64,000 nucleotides of DNA from DASUPK01 sp963728875 (GCA_963728875.1 CAVSLJ010000002.1:248001-312000); one strand, 5' to 3'. Shown: positions 26,730-35,499, numbered from the stretch's first letter. Translations and numbers: made by a program. The notes: generated by a model not told the origin, from the sequence alone.

Positions 26730-28409
26730 CTAGCTGAGCGCCGCGTGGATGGAGCGGACGACCAGGGCGCCATCCCCGACGGCCGCCGCCACGCGCTTGG
26801 TCGAGCCTCTGCGGACGTCGCCGATCGCGAACACGCCGGGACGCGTGCACTCGAGCATCAGCGGCCCCCGATCCGCCCCGTTCCAATGCCGGGAGAAGTC
26901 GGGGTGGCGAGCGGCCTCCTCGCCGGTGACGACGAATCCCTTGTCATCCTGGCCGACGAAGTCGACGAGACCCTCCGACCGCGGTGAGGCGCCGATCATC
27001 GCGAACACGGCCGAGGTCTCGACGCGCTGGTCGGGACCCGCGCCCGAGATCACCACGGACTCGAGCTTCCCGTCACCGTCGAGCGCCCTCACCTCGCACC
27101 CCGTCCAGACCTGCACGTTGGACTTGTCCTGGATCTGATCGACGAGGTAGCGCGACATCGCCGCCTCCAGCGGCCGCCGGGCGACGACGTGGACCTGGCC
27201 CGCGGTGGCGGCGAGCCTGACGACCGCCTGGCCGGCCGAGTTCCCTCCGCCCACGACGACGACGTCCTCGGCCGAGCATTGCTGAGCCTCGATGTGGGTC
27301 GCCGCGTAGTACAGGCCCAGACCCTCGAACCGCTCCGCGTTCTCGGCCGGCAGCCGGCGATAGTCGGCGCCCGAGGCCAGGACCACGGTTCGGCCCTGCA
27401 CTCTCTGACCGTCCGCGAGCTCGATCTCGCGCAGACCATCGGAGCCGGACTCCGCCACACCAGAGACCTCGTGCACGCTGGAGATCACGGCGCCGAACTT
27501 CCGCGCCTGGAGGGTCGCTCGCCGGGCAAGGTCGGAGCCGGTGAGACCGGTGGGGAAGCCGAGGTAGTTCTCGATGCGGGCGCTCGTGCCGGCCTGGCCG
27601 CCCGGGGCGAAGCGTTCGAGCACCAAGGTGCTGAGGCCCTCCGAGGCGGCGTAGACCGCTGAGGCCAGGCCCGCCGGGCCGCCGCCGAGCACGACCACGT
27701 CGAAGGCCTGTCCATCGACCTGCGCCCGCAGCCCAAGCTCATCGGCAACCGAGCTGACGGTTGCCCGCCGGATGACGTCGTCGGAGCGGATGAGCACGGG
27801 GCACTCCTCCTCACCGATGCCGAAGCCCTCGAGCAGCGCCCTGCCTTCCTCGTCGGTCGCCAGGTCGTGCCAAGTGAAGGGAACGAGGTTGCGCTCCAGC
27901 AGCTCCCTGACCGCGAACGCCTCGCCCGACCAGCGGGAGCCGATCAGCTTCTGCTGGCCCAGTCCGCGGCCCATGAGCCAATCGCGGCGGGCGACCATGA
28001 TTCGCAGAAGGAGGTCGCCGAGGTCGGCGGGGGCCGTCGCGACCACCCGCCGCACGTCCTTCGGCGGGAGCGCGATCAGAGTGGTCGGCCCGGCGGCGAA
28101 CCCGGCGGCGAGCGTCGGCTCGCCGGTGAACATGGAGAGATCGCCGATGAAGGTCCTCACCTGGCACTGGGTGAAGTACCGGTCGCCCTCCGGCGCCTGA
28201 TCGATGATGTCCACGGCTCCGCTCTGGACGACGTAAAGCGGGGTCTCGCGCTGGCCGTGCGCGAACACCTCGTCGCCGCGGGCGAACGTCAGCTGGGTGC
28301 CGATCTCCGCCAGGTACTCGACCTGCTCGGGCGTCAGGCGAGGGAACATCGCCGGATCGTCGGGATCCAGGAAGTCCTCAACCGGAGTCGGTGCGTAGTC
28401 GATCGCCAT
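26730..28409 (-). CDS. cNMP-binding / thioredoxin-fold / thioredoxin-reductase-like fusion
   Basis: A 559-residue flavoprotein in three parts: a cyclic-nucleotide-binding fold (residues about 20-140, LTFARGDEVFAHGQRETPLYVVQSG), a glutaredoxin-like segment (about 155-225, FAVRELLERNLVPFTWHDLA) lacking a CxxC, and a thioredoxin-reductase domain with FAD site VVLGGGPAGLASAVYAASEG, NADPH site VVVGGGNSAGQAVVRLA and FAIGDVR. Where thioredoxin reductases have CxxC, the sequence reads YYAATHIEAQQC with a single Cys, so a disulfide reductase role is doubtful. Possibly a nucleotide-regulated NADPH oxidoreductase. Confidence 0.85.
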   Translation of the reverse strand: MAIDYAPTPVEDFLDPDDPAMFPRLTPEQVEYLAEIGTQLTFARGDEVFAHGQRETPLYVVQSGAVDIIDQAPEGDRYFTQCQVRTFIGDLSMFTGEPTLAAGFAAGPTTLIALPPKDVRRVVATAPADLGDLLLRIMVARRDWLMGRGLGQQKLIGSRWSGEAFAVRELLERNLVPFTWHDLATDEEGRALLEGFGIGEEECPVLIRSDDVIRRATVSSVADELGLRAQVDGQAFDVVVLGGGPAGLASAVYAASEGLSTLVLERFAPGGQAGTSARIENYLGFPTGLTGSDLARRATLQARKFGAVISSVHEVSGVAESGSDGLREIELADGQRVQGRTVVLASGADYRRLPAENAERFEGLGLYYAATHIEAQQCSAEDVVVVGGGNSAGQAVVRLAATAGQVHVVARRPLEAAMSRYLVDQIQDKSNVQVWTGCEVRALDGDGKLESVVISGAGPDQRVETSAVFAMIGASPRSEGLVDFVGQDDKGFVVTGEEAARHPDFSRHWNGADRGPLMLECTRPGVFAIGDVRRGSTKRVAAAVGDGALVVRSIHAALS

Positions 28410-28513
28410 TCCCCGTGGTTCTACCTCAGGTCTCGAGAAACCGCAGAGCCGCCAGCCCGCGTCGCTCGTTTTCTAGTCTTCCTGGTGTTGTCACTCTGGA
28501 TGAAGGGGAGCGG

Positions 28514-29173
28514 ATGAGGATTGGAATCGTCGGAGCCGGACGGATCGGCGGCAATTGTGCGACGCAGTTCGCAAAGCGCGGCCACCAGGTCATGCTTAGC
28601 GGGCGGGACGCGTCAAAGCTCAAGCCGCTGGAAGCCGAGATCGGCGAGGCGGCGAGCATCGGCACGCCGGCCGAAGCGGCAGAGTTCGGCGAGGTGGTGG
28701 TCTTCGCCGTCCCGTGGGACGGCTTCGAGGACGCGGTCGCCGCGGCCGGCGATTTGGTGGGCAAGATCCTGATCGACACGACCAATCAGTTCGGCAGCTC
28801 CCAGATGCCCGCCGAGGGACAGACCGCAGCGAGCTTCCACGCGGCCAAGGTCGAGGGCGCCCTCTACACCAAGAGCTTCAACACGCTCACCTCGGCGTTT
28901 CAGGCCGAGGCGGCGTTTCGTCCCGAGGCCGACCGCATCGTGCAGTGGGTCTGCGGTGACGACGCGGTCGCCAAGCAGGTCGTCATGGGGCTGATCGCCG
29001 ACGCCGGCTACGCGCCCGTCGACGTCGGCGGAAACGCGGACGCCGCGGTGATGGAGGCACCCCGGCGGGACGGCGCCGTCTACGGCGAGGAGTACCGGCT
29101 ACCGGATGCCGAGAAGGTGATCGAGGCGGTCACCGCGGGCGAGCCGATCCCGCCGACGCCCACCTACTCGTAA
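28514..29173 (+). CDS. NADPH-dependent F420-reductase-like oxidoreductase
   Basis: A 219-residue Rossmann protein of the NpdG/F420-binding family: GIVGAGRIGGNCATQFAKRG binds NADP at residues 4-23 and FAVPWDGFEDAV is the second conserved block, followed by ILIDTTN. Members reduce F420 with NADPH or act on quinones and other substrates; without F420 genes in view the partner is uncertain. A ribosome site GGGGAG precedes the ATG at 28514. Confidence 0.82.
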   Translation: MRIGIVGAGRIGGNCATQFAKRGHQVMLSGRDASKLKPLEAEIGEAASIGTPAEAAEFGEVVVFAVPWDGFEDAVAAAGDLVGKILIDTTNQFGSSQMPAEGQTAASFHAAKVEGALYTKSFNTLTSAFQAEAAFRPEADRIVQWVCGDDAVAKQVVMGLIADAGYAPVDVGGNADAAVMEAPRRDGAVYGEEYRLPDAEKVIEAVTAGEPIPPTPTYS

Positions 29174-29182
29174 GCAGCTAAA

Positions 29183-29201
29183 GATCCCCAATTTTGGGGT
29201 C
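29183..29201. other. GC-stem hairpin after the F420-reductase-like gene
   Basis: GATCCCCAATTTTGGGGTC can form a stem with CCCC/GGGG arms and an AT-rich centre. There is no U-tract, so it may be a weak terminator, an mRNA-end structure or a protein-binding palindrome. Confidence 0.4.
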
Positions 29202-29242
29202 AAGCGACGGAATTCGGACGCCGATCTCCGTGGGGACCACCG

Positions 29243-29866
29243 ATGACGGCACGGACGCCCACATCGCTGCGAACCCTCGCCGGTACCCTCGCGATCGCCG
29301 GTGCGCTTCTGCTGGTCGCGCTCCTGCCGGGCGATGCGCATGCCTCGGTCGTCGGGCCCACCGGTCAGATCAAGAGTTGCTACGTGAAGAAGGGCAAGGC
29401 GAAGGGCACCCTCCGCGTCGTCCCGGCGGGCAAGCGCTGCAGGAAGGGCGAGAAGCCCCTCACCTGGAACGCTCAGGGCCAGCAGGGCTCAACCGGCTCC
29501 CAGGGAAGCTCCGGAGCGCAGGGAAGCTCCGGACAGCTCGATTCCCTCACCACGCAGCTCACACTGCTGCAGTCTCGCGTCACGCAGCTCGAGGGCCTGC
29601 TCACGGGCCTCACCAATACGGACCTGCTCACCGCCGTCACCAACGCCGCGAAGCTCAACGGCATCTCCGCGCAGGACCTCACTGACGCGATCGGCGCGGT
29701 CCCGGACGTGACTGCGCTCTGCACCCAGGTGTCCACGGCGGTGACCCAGCTCAACAGCATTCGCACAGTCCTCAGCGGGCTCTCGCTCACCGGCATCATC
29801 CCGGTCGGGTTGCTCCTGAACGTGCCGGCGCTGCCGTCCGCGCTCAGTCCCTTCACCTGCCCGTAG
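29243..29866 (+). CDS. Secreted protein with short Gly-rich stalk and coiled coil
   Basis: A 207-residue exported protein: signal peptide (LAGTLAIAGALLLVALLPGDAHA), a Cys/Lys-rich module CYVKKGKAKGTLRVVPAGKRC, a GQQGSTGSQGSSGAQGSSGQ spacer, a predicted coiled coil (LTTQLTLLQSRVTQLEGLLT), and a hydrophobic C-terminal region ending SPFTCP. The Cys-module plus Gly-rich spacer resembles short collagen-like surface proteins seen in Thermoleophilia; function unknown. No ribosome site is obvious before the ATG. Confidence 0.7.
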   Translation: MTARTPTSLRTLAGTLAIAGALLLVALLPGDAHASVVGPTGQIKSCYVKKGKAKGTLRVVPAGKRCRKGEKPLTWNAQGQQGSTGSQGSSGAQGSSGQLDSLTTQLTLLQSRVTQLEGLLTGLTNTDLLTAVTNAAKLNGISAQDLTDAIGAVPDVTALCTQVSTAVTQLNSIRTVLSGLSLTGIIPVGLLLNVPALPSALSPFTCP

Positions 29867-29868
29867 AT

Positions 29869-29911
29869 CGTCGTCAGGGCAGCGCCTGACCGTCGTCAGT
29901 GCAGCGTCTGA
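29869..29911. repeat. 22-bp imperfect tandem duplication at a gene 3' end
   Basis: CGTCGTCAGGGCAGCGCCTGA (29869-29889) and CGTCGTCAGTGCAGCGTCTGA (29891-29911) differ at two positions. The second copy contains the last codons and stop of the GAP-family gene on the minus strand. Confidence 0.7.
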
Positions 29912-30552
29912 TACGTGAAGTAGACGATCACGATCAGGTTGACGACCCAGGCGTGGCTCGTCAGCCACTCGCGGATGCCCGGCATCGCCTCGCGCGCACG
30001 CCGCCCGAGCAGCAGATAGGCCACCAGCGGGATCGCCAGCAGCCCGACGGTCGCCGCCGCCAGCGGCCAGGCGTGGATCTGGCCGAAGTCGTGGTCGTGC
30101 AGGTAGTTGACCATGGCGATCACCGCGATGATGTCGGTCGGCATCAGCAGGATCAGGACGAAGCCGAGCGTGAAGGCCCGCTTCGGTTCCGCCTCCTGGA
30201 GGGCCGTCATCCACTTCGGCACCTTCGCCGTTCCCCGCCCCCGGAAGACATGGATCGCCAGCAGCACCAGCAGGCCGGCGACCACGTAGTCGGCGGTCGA
30301 GGGACCGCTGCCCTCGCGGCCCTTGATGTGGAGGATCTTGACCAGCCCGTACCAGATGAAGACCGAGGTGCAGACGGCGAGCGCCGCGCCGACCAGCATC
30401 GCCAGGGAGTTCTTCACCGGCTCGCGGCTGGTGACCAGGAAGATTGAGGTGAGGATCTGCGGCCCCATCACCATGATCAGGGCCAGCGGCAGGATGTGGA
30501 TTCGGACGTCCACCTGGTCGTCGGGGTGGCGCAGGGCGCCGCCGCGCGGCAT
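29896..30552 (-). CDS. GAP/SfLAP-family membrane protein
   Basis: A 218-residue protein with six hydrophobic segments (e.g. ILPLALIMVMGPQILTSIFL, ADYVVAGLLVLLAIHVF, AFTLGFVLILLMPTDIIAVI), matching the actinobacterial GAP/SfLAP family, some members of which help export glycopeptidolipids. The MPTDIIAVI segment is the family hallmark. The start is 14 bases from the divergent coiled-coil gene. Confidence 0.78.
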   Translation of the reverse strand: MPRGGALRHPDDQVDVRIHILPLALIMVMGPQILTSIFLVTSREPVKNSLAMLVGAALAVCTSVFIWYGLVKILHIKGREGSGPSTADYVVAGLLVLLAIHVFRGRGTAKVPKWMTALQEAEPKRAFTLGFVLILLMPTDIIAVIAMVNYLHDHDFGQIHAWPLAAATVGLLAIPLVAYLLLGRRAREAMPGIREWLTSHAWVVNLIVIVYFTYQTLH

Positions 30553-30558
30553 TACTCT
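30553..30558 (+). promoter_or_regulatory. Candidate -10 (TACTCT) of the coiled-coil gene
   Basis: TACTCT lies 8 bases before the ATG at 30567 and identical in sequence to the trpF hexamer. Confidence 0.4.
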
Positions 30559-30566
30559 TGCACGGA

Positions 30567-31097
30567 ATGAGCGACGGACGCGCGGAAGAGATTGCGACCA
30601 GGGCGGCGGACTCCGTCCGCCAGGTGATCGCGGAGGCGGAGCAACGGGCCGCCGAGATCATCCGCGAGGCCGAGGCCGAGGCGGTGGTGGTCCGTCAGCG
30701 GGCCGAGGCCGACGCGGCGAAGATCCGCGAGCGCGCGGAGGCGGACGCGCGCGGGCAGATCGAGGCGGCCAAGAGGGCGCTGGACGAGCTGGGAGGGACG
30801 CTGGTGGCGGCCGCCTCCGAGGCGGTCCCCATCGCCGAGACCCCCGAACCTGAGCCCGAGCCCGAATCGGCACCCGAGCCCGAGCCGGAACCGGAGCCCG
30901 AGACCCCGGGCGCTCCGGAGGCGCCGATCTCACCTCCGACCGGCAACGGTGAGAACGCTGCCGAGCGCCTGGTCGCCATGAAGCTGGCCGTAGACGGCAA
31001 GGACCCCGCCGCAATCGAAGCGGAGCTGGTCGAGAAGTTCGGTCCGGGCGACCGTTCGGCGCTTCTCAGAGACGTGATCAGCCGCGCCGAGCGCTAG
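30567..31097 (+). CDS. Coiled-coil protein with Glu-Pro repeats
   Basis: A 176-residue soluble protein. Residues about 4-75 are an Ala/Glu/Arg-rich helix with heptad spacing (EAEQRAAEIIREAEAEAVVV), resembling DivIVA- or ATP-synthase-b-like coils; residues about 95-120 are a Pro-Glu dipeptide run (EPEPEPESAPEPEPEPEPE); the C-terminus VAMKLAVDGKDPAAIEAELVEK is a small conserved helical module. No enzyme motif. ATG 30567 is preferred to TTG 30558. Its stop shares CTAG with the K+ channel gene. Confidence 0.72.
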   Translation: MSDGRAEEIATRAADSVRQVIAEAEQRAAEIIREAEAEAVVVRQRAEADAAKIRERAEADARGQIEAAKRALDELGGTLVAAASEAVPIAETPEPEPEPESAPEPEPEPEPETPGAPEAPISPPTGNGENAAERLVAMKLAVDGKDPAAIEAELVEKFGPGDRSALLRDVISRAER

Positions 31098-31825
31098 CCG
31101 GAGCGCTTCCGCCCGCGCGCCAGCAGCCCCGGACGCCAGAGGCTGACCAGCCCGGCGACGAGGGTGACCAGGAAGATCTGGCCCATCAGCATCTCGAGCC
31201 CGGAGATCATCTTGCCCGGCTGCCCCGCCGGGACCAGATTGCCGTAGCCGGTGGTGGTCAGCGTGGTGAAGCTGAAGAAGAGGAAGTCGCCGCCCTTGAC
31301 CGAGACGCCAGAGCCGAAGAACGGTGTTGATTCCACGCGGTCGAGCGCCGCGTAGAGGAAGCTGAACAGCAGTCCCAGGATCGTGTAGACGCTGATCGCG
31401 CCCAGGATCGTGCGAAACCCCACCTCGGTCTCCATCAGGACGGCACGCAGGATCGCCCCTGCCGCGAGCAGCAGGAGGCCGACGATCACGAACGAGCTGG
31501 CGCCGAGCAGGTGGATGTCGTCGAGCAGGTCCGCCAGCACGGCGAGGATCACCGCCGCCAGCGCAAGCGTCCCGGCGCCGCGGACCACGGTGGGGCGGGT
31601 GCCCGATCCGGCGAGCCCCACGACCGCAGCGAGCGAGGCGACCAGGGTGGTGAGGACCGCGGTCCAGCCATGGAACGCGGTCAGTGAGCCCAGGGCGTAG
31701 GTGGCGAGCACCAGGAGCAGGACGAGCCCGAAGGCGTTCGCGACCCTCCCGGCGAACTGTCCCCAGCGCTCGCCCGGCTGGCGGGAAAATCCGAGGCGTC
31801 GCCGTTTGCCGGAATCAGTGGCCAC
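31094..31825 (-). CDS. Two-pore-domain type potassium channel (ion channel 2 family)
   Basis: A 243-residue membrane protein with about five N-terminal hydrophobic segments, then the pore: pore helix FFSFTTLTTTGYGNLVPAG with selectivity filter TTGYGNL, followed by a last helix. No RCK or cyclic-nucleotide domain is attached, so gating must come from elsewhere. Starts with GTG at 31825. Two RCK proteins occur in the window at 61-62 kb but not adjacent. Confidence 0.88.
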   Translation of the reverse strand: MATDSGKRRRLGFSRQPGERWGQFAGRVANAFGLVLLLVLATYALGSLTAFHGWTAVLTTLVASLAAVVGLAGSGTRPTVVRGAGTLALAAVILAVLADLLDDIHLLGASSFVIVGLLLLAAGAILRAVLMETEVGFRTILGAISVYTILGLLFSFLYAALDRVESTPFFGSGVSVKGGDFLFFSFTTLTTTGYGNLVPAGQPGKMISGLEMLMGQIFLVTLVAGLVSLWRPGLLARGRKRSG

Positions 31826-31876
31826 TTCCGACGGTTCGGGCCGCCCGGCGGCTTTCCTGCCGCTGGGCCGAACGGG

Positions 31877-33475
31877 TCAGGCGGGCTCGACGGAGGTCGT
31901 CGGCAGCCTTCTCGTGAACCAGAGGCAGAGCAGCGCGATCGCCGCGACGGCGCCGACGGAGATTCTCAGGGCGTCGAGCTGGGCGTCGCCGTAGTCGGCC
32001 GCCACCGCTTTGGCCTGGTCCTCCGAGAGGCCCTTCGAGAGCGCCTGTTGTTCGACCTGGGCCGCCGGCACGATGTCGATGCCCTCCTCCGTGTTGGTCG
32101 CGATCGTCTCGCGCGCCTGGGCGGGTACCTGCGGGTTGTCGGCGACGTTGTGGTTGAAACCGTTGATCAGGTTGAGGATCAGGATCGCGCCGATCAGGGC
32201 AGTGCCGATCGAGGAGCCAAGGTTGAGCGCCGTTCCCTGCAGGCCTCCCGTCTCGCTCGCCTTCGAGGGGTCCGTCGACGACATGATCACGTTGCCGAGC
32301 TGGGAGGCGAGGAACCCCCCGCCGGCGCCGACCAGGACCATGGCGATCTTGAACCCGGCGTCGTTGAGGTTGACGTCGAGCGTTGCCAGCATCACCACGG
32401 CCCCGGTGCTGATCAGGACGAGACCCGCCTGCGCGACCGTCCTCGGGGAGCGCCTCCCCGCCACCTTGGGACCGGCCATCGCGAAGATCAGCATCGCCAC
32501 GGAGAGGGGCAGCAGCCGCTTACCGGTCTCGAACGCGTCCAGCCCGACCACGACCTGCAGGTAGACGGGCACGACGAAGAAGAGCCCCATCAGCACGAGC
32601 TGCTGGCCCATCAGCGTCGTCAGCCCAGCGCGAAGCTGCGTGATCTTGAGCAGGGCCGTGTCAAGGAGGCGGTCGAGGCCGAGGCGGTGCCTGCGCTCCT
32701 CCCACTGGACGAACCCGGCGAGTATCCCGAGCCCGGCGAGGACCATGAACGGCACCACCGAGAAGCCGAGCGGGGTGATCTCGTTTCCGTTGATCGTCGG
32801 CGCGCCGAGCGGTTTCACGAATCCCCACTTGCTGCCCATCAGGATCCCGAAGACGGCCAGTCCCAGGCCGGCGACGGAGAGCACCGATCCGATGATGTCC
32901 AGCTTGGGAGGGTGCTCGGCCTTCGGCGCCTGGGCGATTCGTCCCCGCACCAGGATGATCCCGGTCACGATCACGGTCTCTCCCGCGAACACGTAGCGCC
33001 AGCTGGCGTTGGTCGTCACCCAGCCGCCGATCAGGGGGCCGGCTGCGACCGCGACCGCCGTGATGCCGCCGATCAGCGCGTACGCGAGTGCCCGGTCCTT
33101 GCCCTGGTAGTTGGCTGCGGTCAGCGCTGCGATCCCGGGGATCACCATGATCGCCCCGAGCCCCTCGATCCCGGACCAGCCGATGAGCAGAACGGTGAGA
33201 TTGGGGCTGAGGGCCGTGATCAGCGAGCCGACGCCGTAGACCGCGAGCCCGATCGCGAACATCCGGTTGCGCCCGTAGATGTCGCCGAGCTTGGCCCCGG
33301 TGAGCATCAGGGCGGCCATCACGAGCGCGTACAGCGTGATCGCCGCCTGCACTCCCTGGATCGAGGTGTTGAGGTCGGCGGTGATCTGGGAGATCGAGAC
33401 GTTCATCACGCTCGTGTCGAGCGTCATGACGAACTGGCCAGAGGCCAGGATGATGATCGGGATCCACTTGCGCAT
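31877..33475 (-). CDS. MFS transporter, DHA2 (14-TM) drug-exporter family
   Basis: A 532-residue membrane protein with 14 predicted helices. Motif D1-like region SGQFVMTLDTSVMNVSISQI opens the protein; motif A is LGDIYGRNRMFAIGLAVYGVG; a C-terminal extension ends RRLPTTSVEPA. By family, a proton-driven exporter of drugs or small metabolites. It stands alone and no regulator is adjacent, so its substrate is unknown. Confidence 0.9.
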   Translation of the reverse strand: MRKWIPIIILASGQFVMTLDTSVMNVSISQITADLNTSIQGVQAAITLYALVMAALMLTGAKLGDIYGRNRMFAIGLAVYGVGSLITALSPNLTVLLIGWSGIEGLGAIMVIPGIAALTAANYQGKDRALAYALIGGITAVAVAAGPLIGGWVTTNASWRYVFAGETVIVTGIILVRGRIAQAPKAEHPPKLDIIGSVLSVAGLGLAVFGILMGSKWGFVKPLGAPTINGNEITPLGFSVVPFMVLAGLGILAGFVQWEERRHRLGLDRLLDTALLKITQLRAGLTTLMGQQLVLMGLFFVVPVYLQVVVGLDAFETGKRLLPLSVAMLIFAMAGPKVAGRRSPRTVAQAGLVLISTGAVVMLATLDVNLNDAGFKIAMVLVGAGGGFLASQLGNVIMSSTDPSKASETGGLQGTALNLGSSIGTALIGAILILNLINGFNHNVADNPQVPAQARETIATNTEEGIDIVPAAQVEQQALSKGLSEDQAKAVAADYGDAQLDALRISVGAVAAIALLCLWFTRRLPTTSVEPA

Positions 33476-33601
33476 GGGTCCGCGGCGATCTTTTCATGCC
33501 CCCGACCGGATTTATCCGGGTTTTACGCGGAGAAACAGCCCCGCTCGCTGGGGGATACTCCGTGGTGCAGCAACGGCCACGACTCAACCCGAGGAGGGAC
33601 C

Positions 33602-33997
33602 TTGACGCTACTTGCTGACTACACCTTCGGCCAGGGACTGCTCACAGTCCTCGAGATCTTCGTCTTCGCCGCCTGGCTGATGGTCCTGTTCACCATCATC
33701 GGCGACCTGTTCCGCGATCACGGCATGTCCGGCTGGGGCAAGGCCGCCTGGATCATCTTCCTGATCTTCCTGCCCTTCCTGGGCACGCTCATCTACCTGA
33801 TCGCGCGCGGCTCGGGTATGCGCGAGCGGGCGCTGGCGCAACAGCAGGAGGCCCAGAAGCAGCTCGACGCCTACGTGAAGCAGACGGCGGGAGGCGGGTC
33901 GGCGGCTGACGAGCTGGCGAAGCTGTCGCAGCTCCACGACCAGAAGAAGCTCTCGGACGAGGAGTTCGAGAAGGCCAAGGCCAAGATCGTCGCGTAG
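33602..33997 (+). CDS. PLDc_N / SHOCT small membrane protein
   Basis: A 131-residue protein: two transmembrane helices (about residues 10-30 and 45-65; GKAAWIIFLIFLPFLGTLIYLI) as in PLDc_N phospholipase-D N-terminal domains, a Gln/Glu-rich linker, then a SHOCT module ELAKLSQLHDQKKLSDEEFEKAKAKIV. SHOCT modules mediate oligomerisation or appear in phage- and stress-linked proteins. It starts with TTG at 33602, decided by a strong GAGGAGG 4-8 bases upstream. Confidence 0.85.
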   Translation: MTLLADYTFGQGLLTVLEIFVFAAWLMVLFTIIGDLFRDHGMSGWGKAAWIIFLIFLPFLGTLIYLIARGSGMRERALAQQQEAQKQLDAYVKQTAGGGSAADELAKLSQLHDQKKLSDEEFEKAKAKIVA

Positions 33998-34006
33998 CGT
34001 GCCGGA

Positions 34007-35041
34007 CTAGGCGCTGGAGGTCTCCGCCGCCGCCGTGGCCGGCTCCTGCCGGAGGATGCTGATGTAGGCGATGGCGCCCGGGATCGCGGGCAGCCAGAAG
34101 GAGAAGGCCCGGTAGGAGAGGACGGCGACGATCGCCAGTCCGCCGGGCACGTTGAAGGCGATCAGCGATCCGATCATGCCGCCCTCCACGCCGCCGATGC
34201 CGCCGGGCAGCGGCAGGAGGTTGGCGGTCATGCCGACGAAGTAGGACGCGACGATCACGCCGACGGGCGGCGGGGTCCCGAAGGCGTGCAGGCAGGCCCA
34301 GAGCACGGCGATGTCGAAGCCCCACCAGCCGACCGCCCAGACGCCGTTGACGGGACGCTCCCTGAGGATCTCGATCGCGCCCCGCACGCCGCCGGCGAGC
34401 GTGTTCGGAACCGTGGCGAGGGCCGCGCGCCAGCGCTCTCGGCGGCTCGGGTGGCTGAGCCGCTTGGTGGTCTCGCGCAGCTCGCCGCCGAAGTAGCCGA
34501 TCAACAGGCCGGCGGCGACGACCAGCCCGGCGACGACGGCGGGGATGAGGGTGAAGGCGAGTGGGTTCGGCCCCGACAGGACCCCGAACCAGAGGCCCAG
34601 GCCGGTCAGCAGCACGGCCCCCATGTAGACCGTGTAGAGGAGCACGAGCAACGTCGCCATCCGCAGAGCGACCAGAGAGGCCGAGAGCCCGTCCCGCCGC
34701 AGCGCCCAAGCTGTCAGCGCGATCCCCCCGATTCCTCCGGCGGCGAGCAATCTGGTCGCGGCGAGGCTCGCCAGGGTGATGCGGTAGCTCTGCGCCCAGC
34801 CGATCCGGGCCTCGTGTCCGATCACGCCCCGGAAGAGCGCGACGTAACAGAAGAACGAGGCGATCTCGAGGATCAGGCCGGCGGTGAGCCAGCCCGGCTC
34901 GCCCTTGTCGAGCCTCCGCCAGGTGTCACCGAGGCCGGCGATGTTGGGCAGGACGATGTAGAGGGCGCCCAGGGAGACGGCGGCGAACGCCAGCCCGATC
35001 AGCAGCTGCTTTCGGGTTACGCCTCTGGGTGCTTCGTTCAT
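34007..35041 (-). CDS. Lysylphosphatidylglycerol-synthase-type TM protein (UPF0104)
   Basis: A 344-residue protein with about eight membrane helices of the flippase-like UPF0104/LPG-synthase transmembrane family, containing the conserved PLPGGIGGVEGG and RLLAAGGIGGIALTAWAL blocks. No LPG synthetase catalytic domain is attached, so it probably moves a lipid or glycolipid rather than making one. It overlaps the upstream VOC gene by four bases. Confidence 0.85.
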   Translation of the reverse strand: MNEAPRGVTRKQLLIGLAFAAVSLGALYIVLPNIAGLGDTWRRLDKGEPGWLTAGLILEIASFFCYVALFRGVIGHEARIGWAQSYRITLASLAATRLLAAGGIGGIALTAWALRRDGLSASLVALRMATLLVLLYTVYMGAVLLTGLGLWFGVLSGPNPLAFTLIPAVVAGLVVAAGLLIGYFGGELRETTKRLSHPSRRERWRAALATVPNTLAGGVRGAIEILRERPVNGVWAVGWWGFDIAVLWACLHAFGTPPPVGVIVASYFVGMTANLLPLPGGIGGVEGGMIGSLIAFNVPGGLAIVAVLSYRAFSFWLPAIPGAIAYISILRQEPATAAAETSSA

Positions 35042-35481
35042 CCGTGTCGAAAGGTTCCGGGACCCCCTCCGGCGCGGGCACCCTCCGTGTACTCGGCCAT
35101 GTCCTGCGACCAGAACTCGACCACGTTGCCGTCGGGATCCGTGACGTAGATGGCCCGGCCGGGGCCGAGCTGGATCGGGCCCTCGACCTCGGCGCCGGCT
35201 CCCTCGATTCGCGCCTTGAGCCCGTCGATCTCCGCGTCGTCCACGTTGAAGGCGTAGTGGACGTGGGCGCCGCCCCGGCCGCCCGCGAGCCCGATCTGCT
35301 CGGTCCAGAGCCCGAGCCGGGCGGTGTCGCCCACCAGGTACCAGTAGCGACCCTCCGCGCCCTCCCCGTAGAGCGTCTCCTCGAATCCGAGCACGTCCCT
35401 GTAGAAGCGCCGGGCGGCCTCGAGGTCGTACACCTCGAGAACGAGCTCCGATATCCCGCTGACCGGCGGCCTCCCGTTCAT
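35038..35481 (-). CDS. Glyoxalase/VOC-family protein
   Basis: A 147-residue single-module VOC protein: ISELVLEVYDLEAARRFYRD at the start, a middle HVHYAFNVDD and the C-terminal VTDPDGNVVEFWSQDM with the usual metal-binding Glu. Function could be lactoylglutathione lyase, fosfomycin-type resistance or dioxygenase; not resolvable. First gene of a pair with the UPF0104 gene. Confidence 0.82.
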   Translation of the reverse strand: MNGRPPVSGISELVLEVYDLEAARRFYRDVLGFEETLYGEGAEGRYWYLVGDTARLGLWTEQIGLAGGRGGAHVHYAFNVDDAEIDGLKARIEGAGAEVEGPIQLGPGRAIYVTDPDGNVVEFWSQDMAEYTEGARAGGGPGTFRHG

Positions 35482-35493
35482 TGGAGCCGAGCT

Positions 35494-35499
35494 TAACCT
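35494..35499 (+). promoter_or_regulatory. Candidate -10 (TAACCT) of the second MFS gene
   Basis: TAACCT lies 8 bases before the ATG at 35508, the leaderless arrangement seen repeatedly here. Confidence 0.4.
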
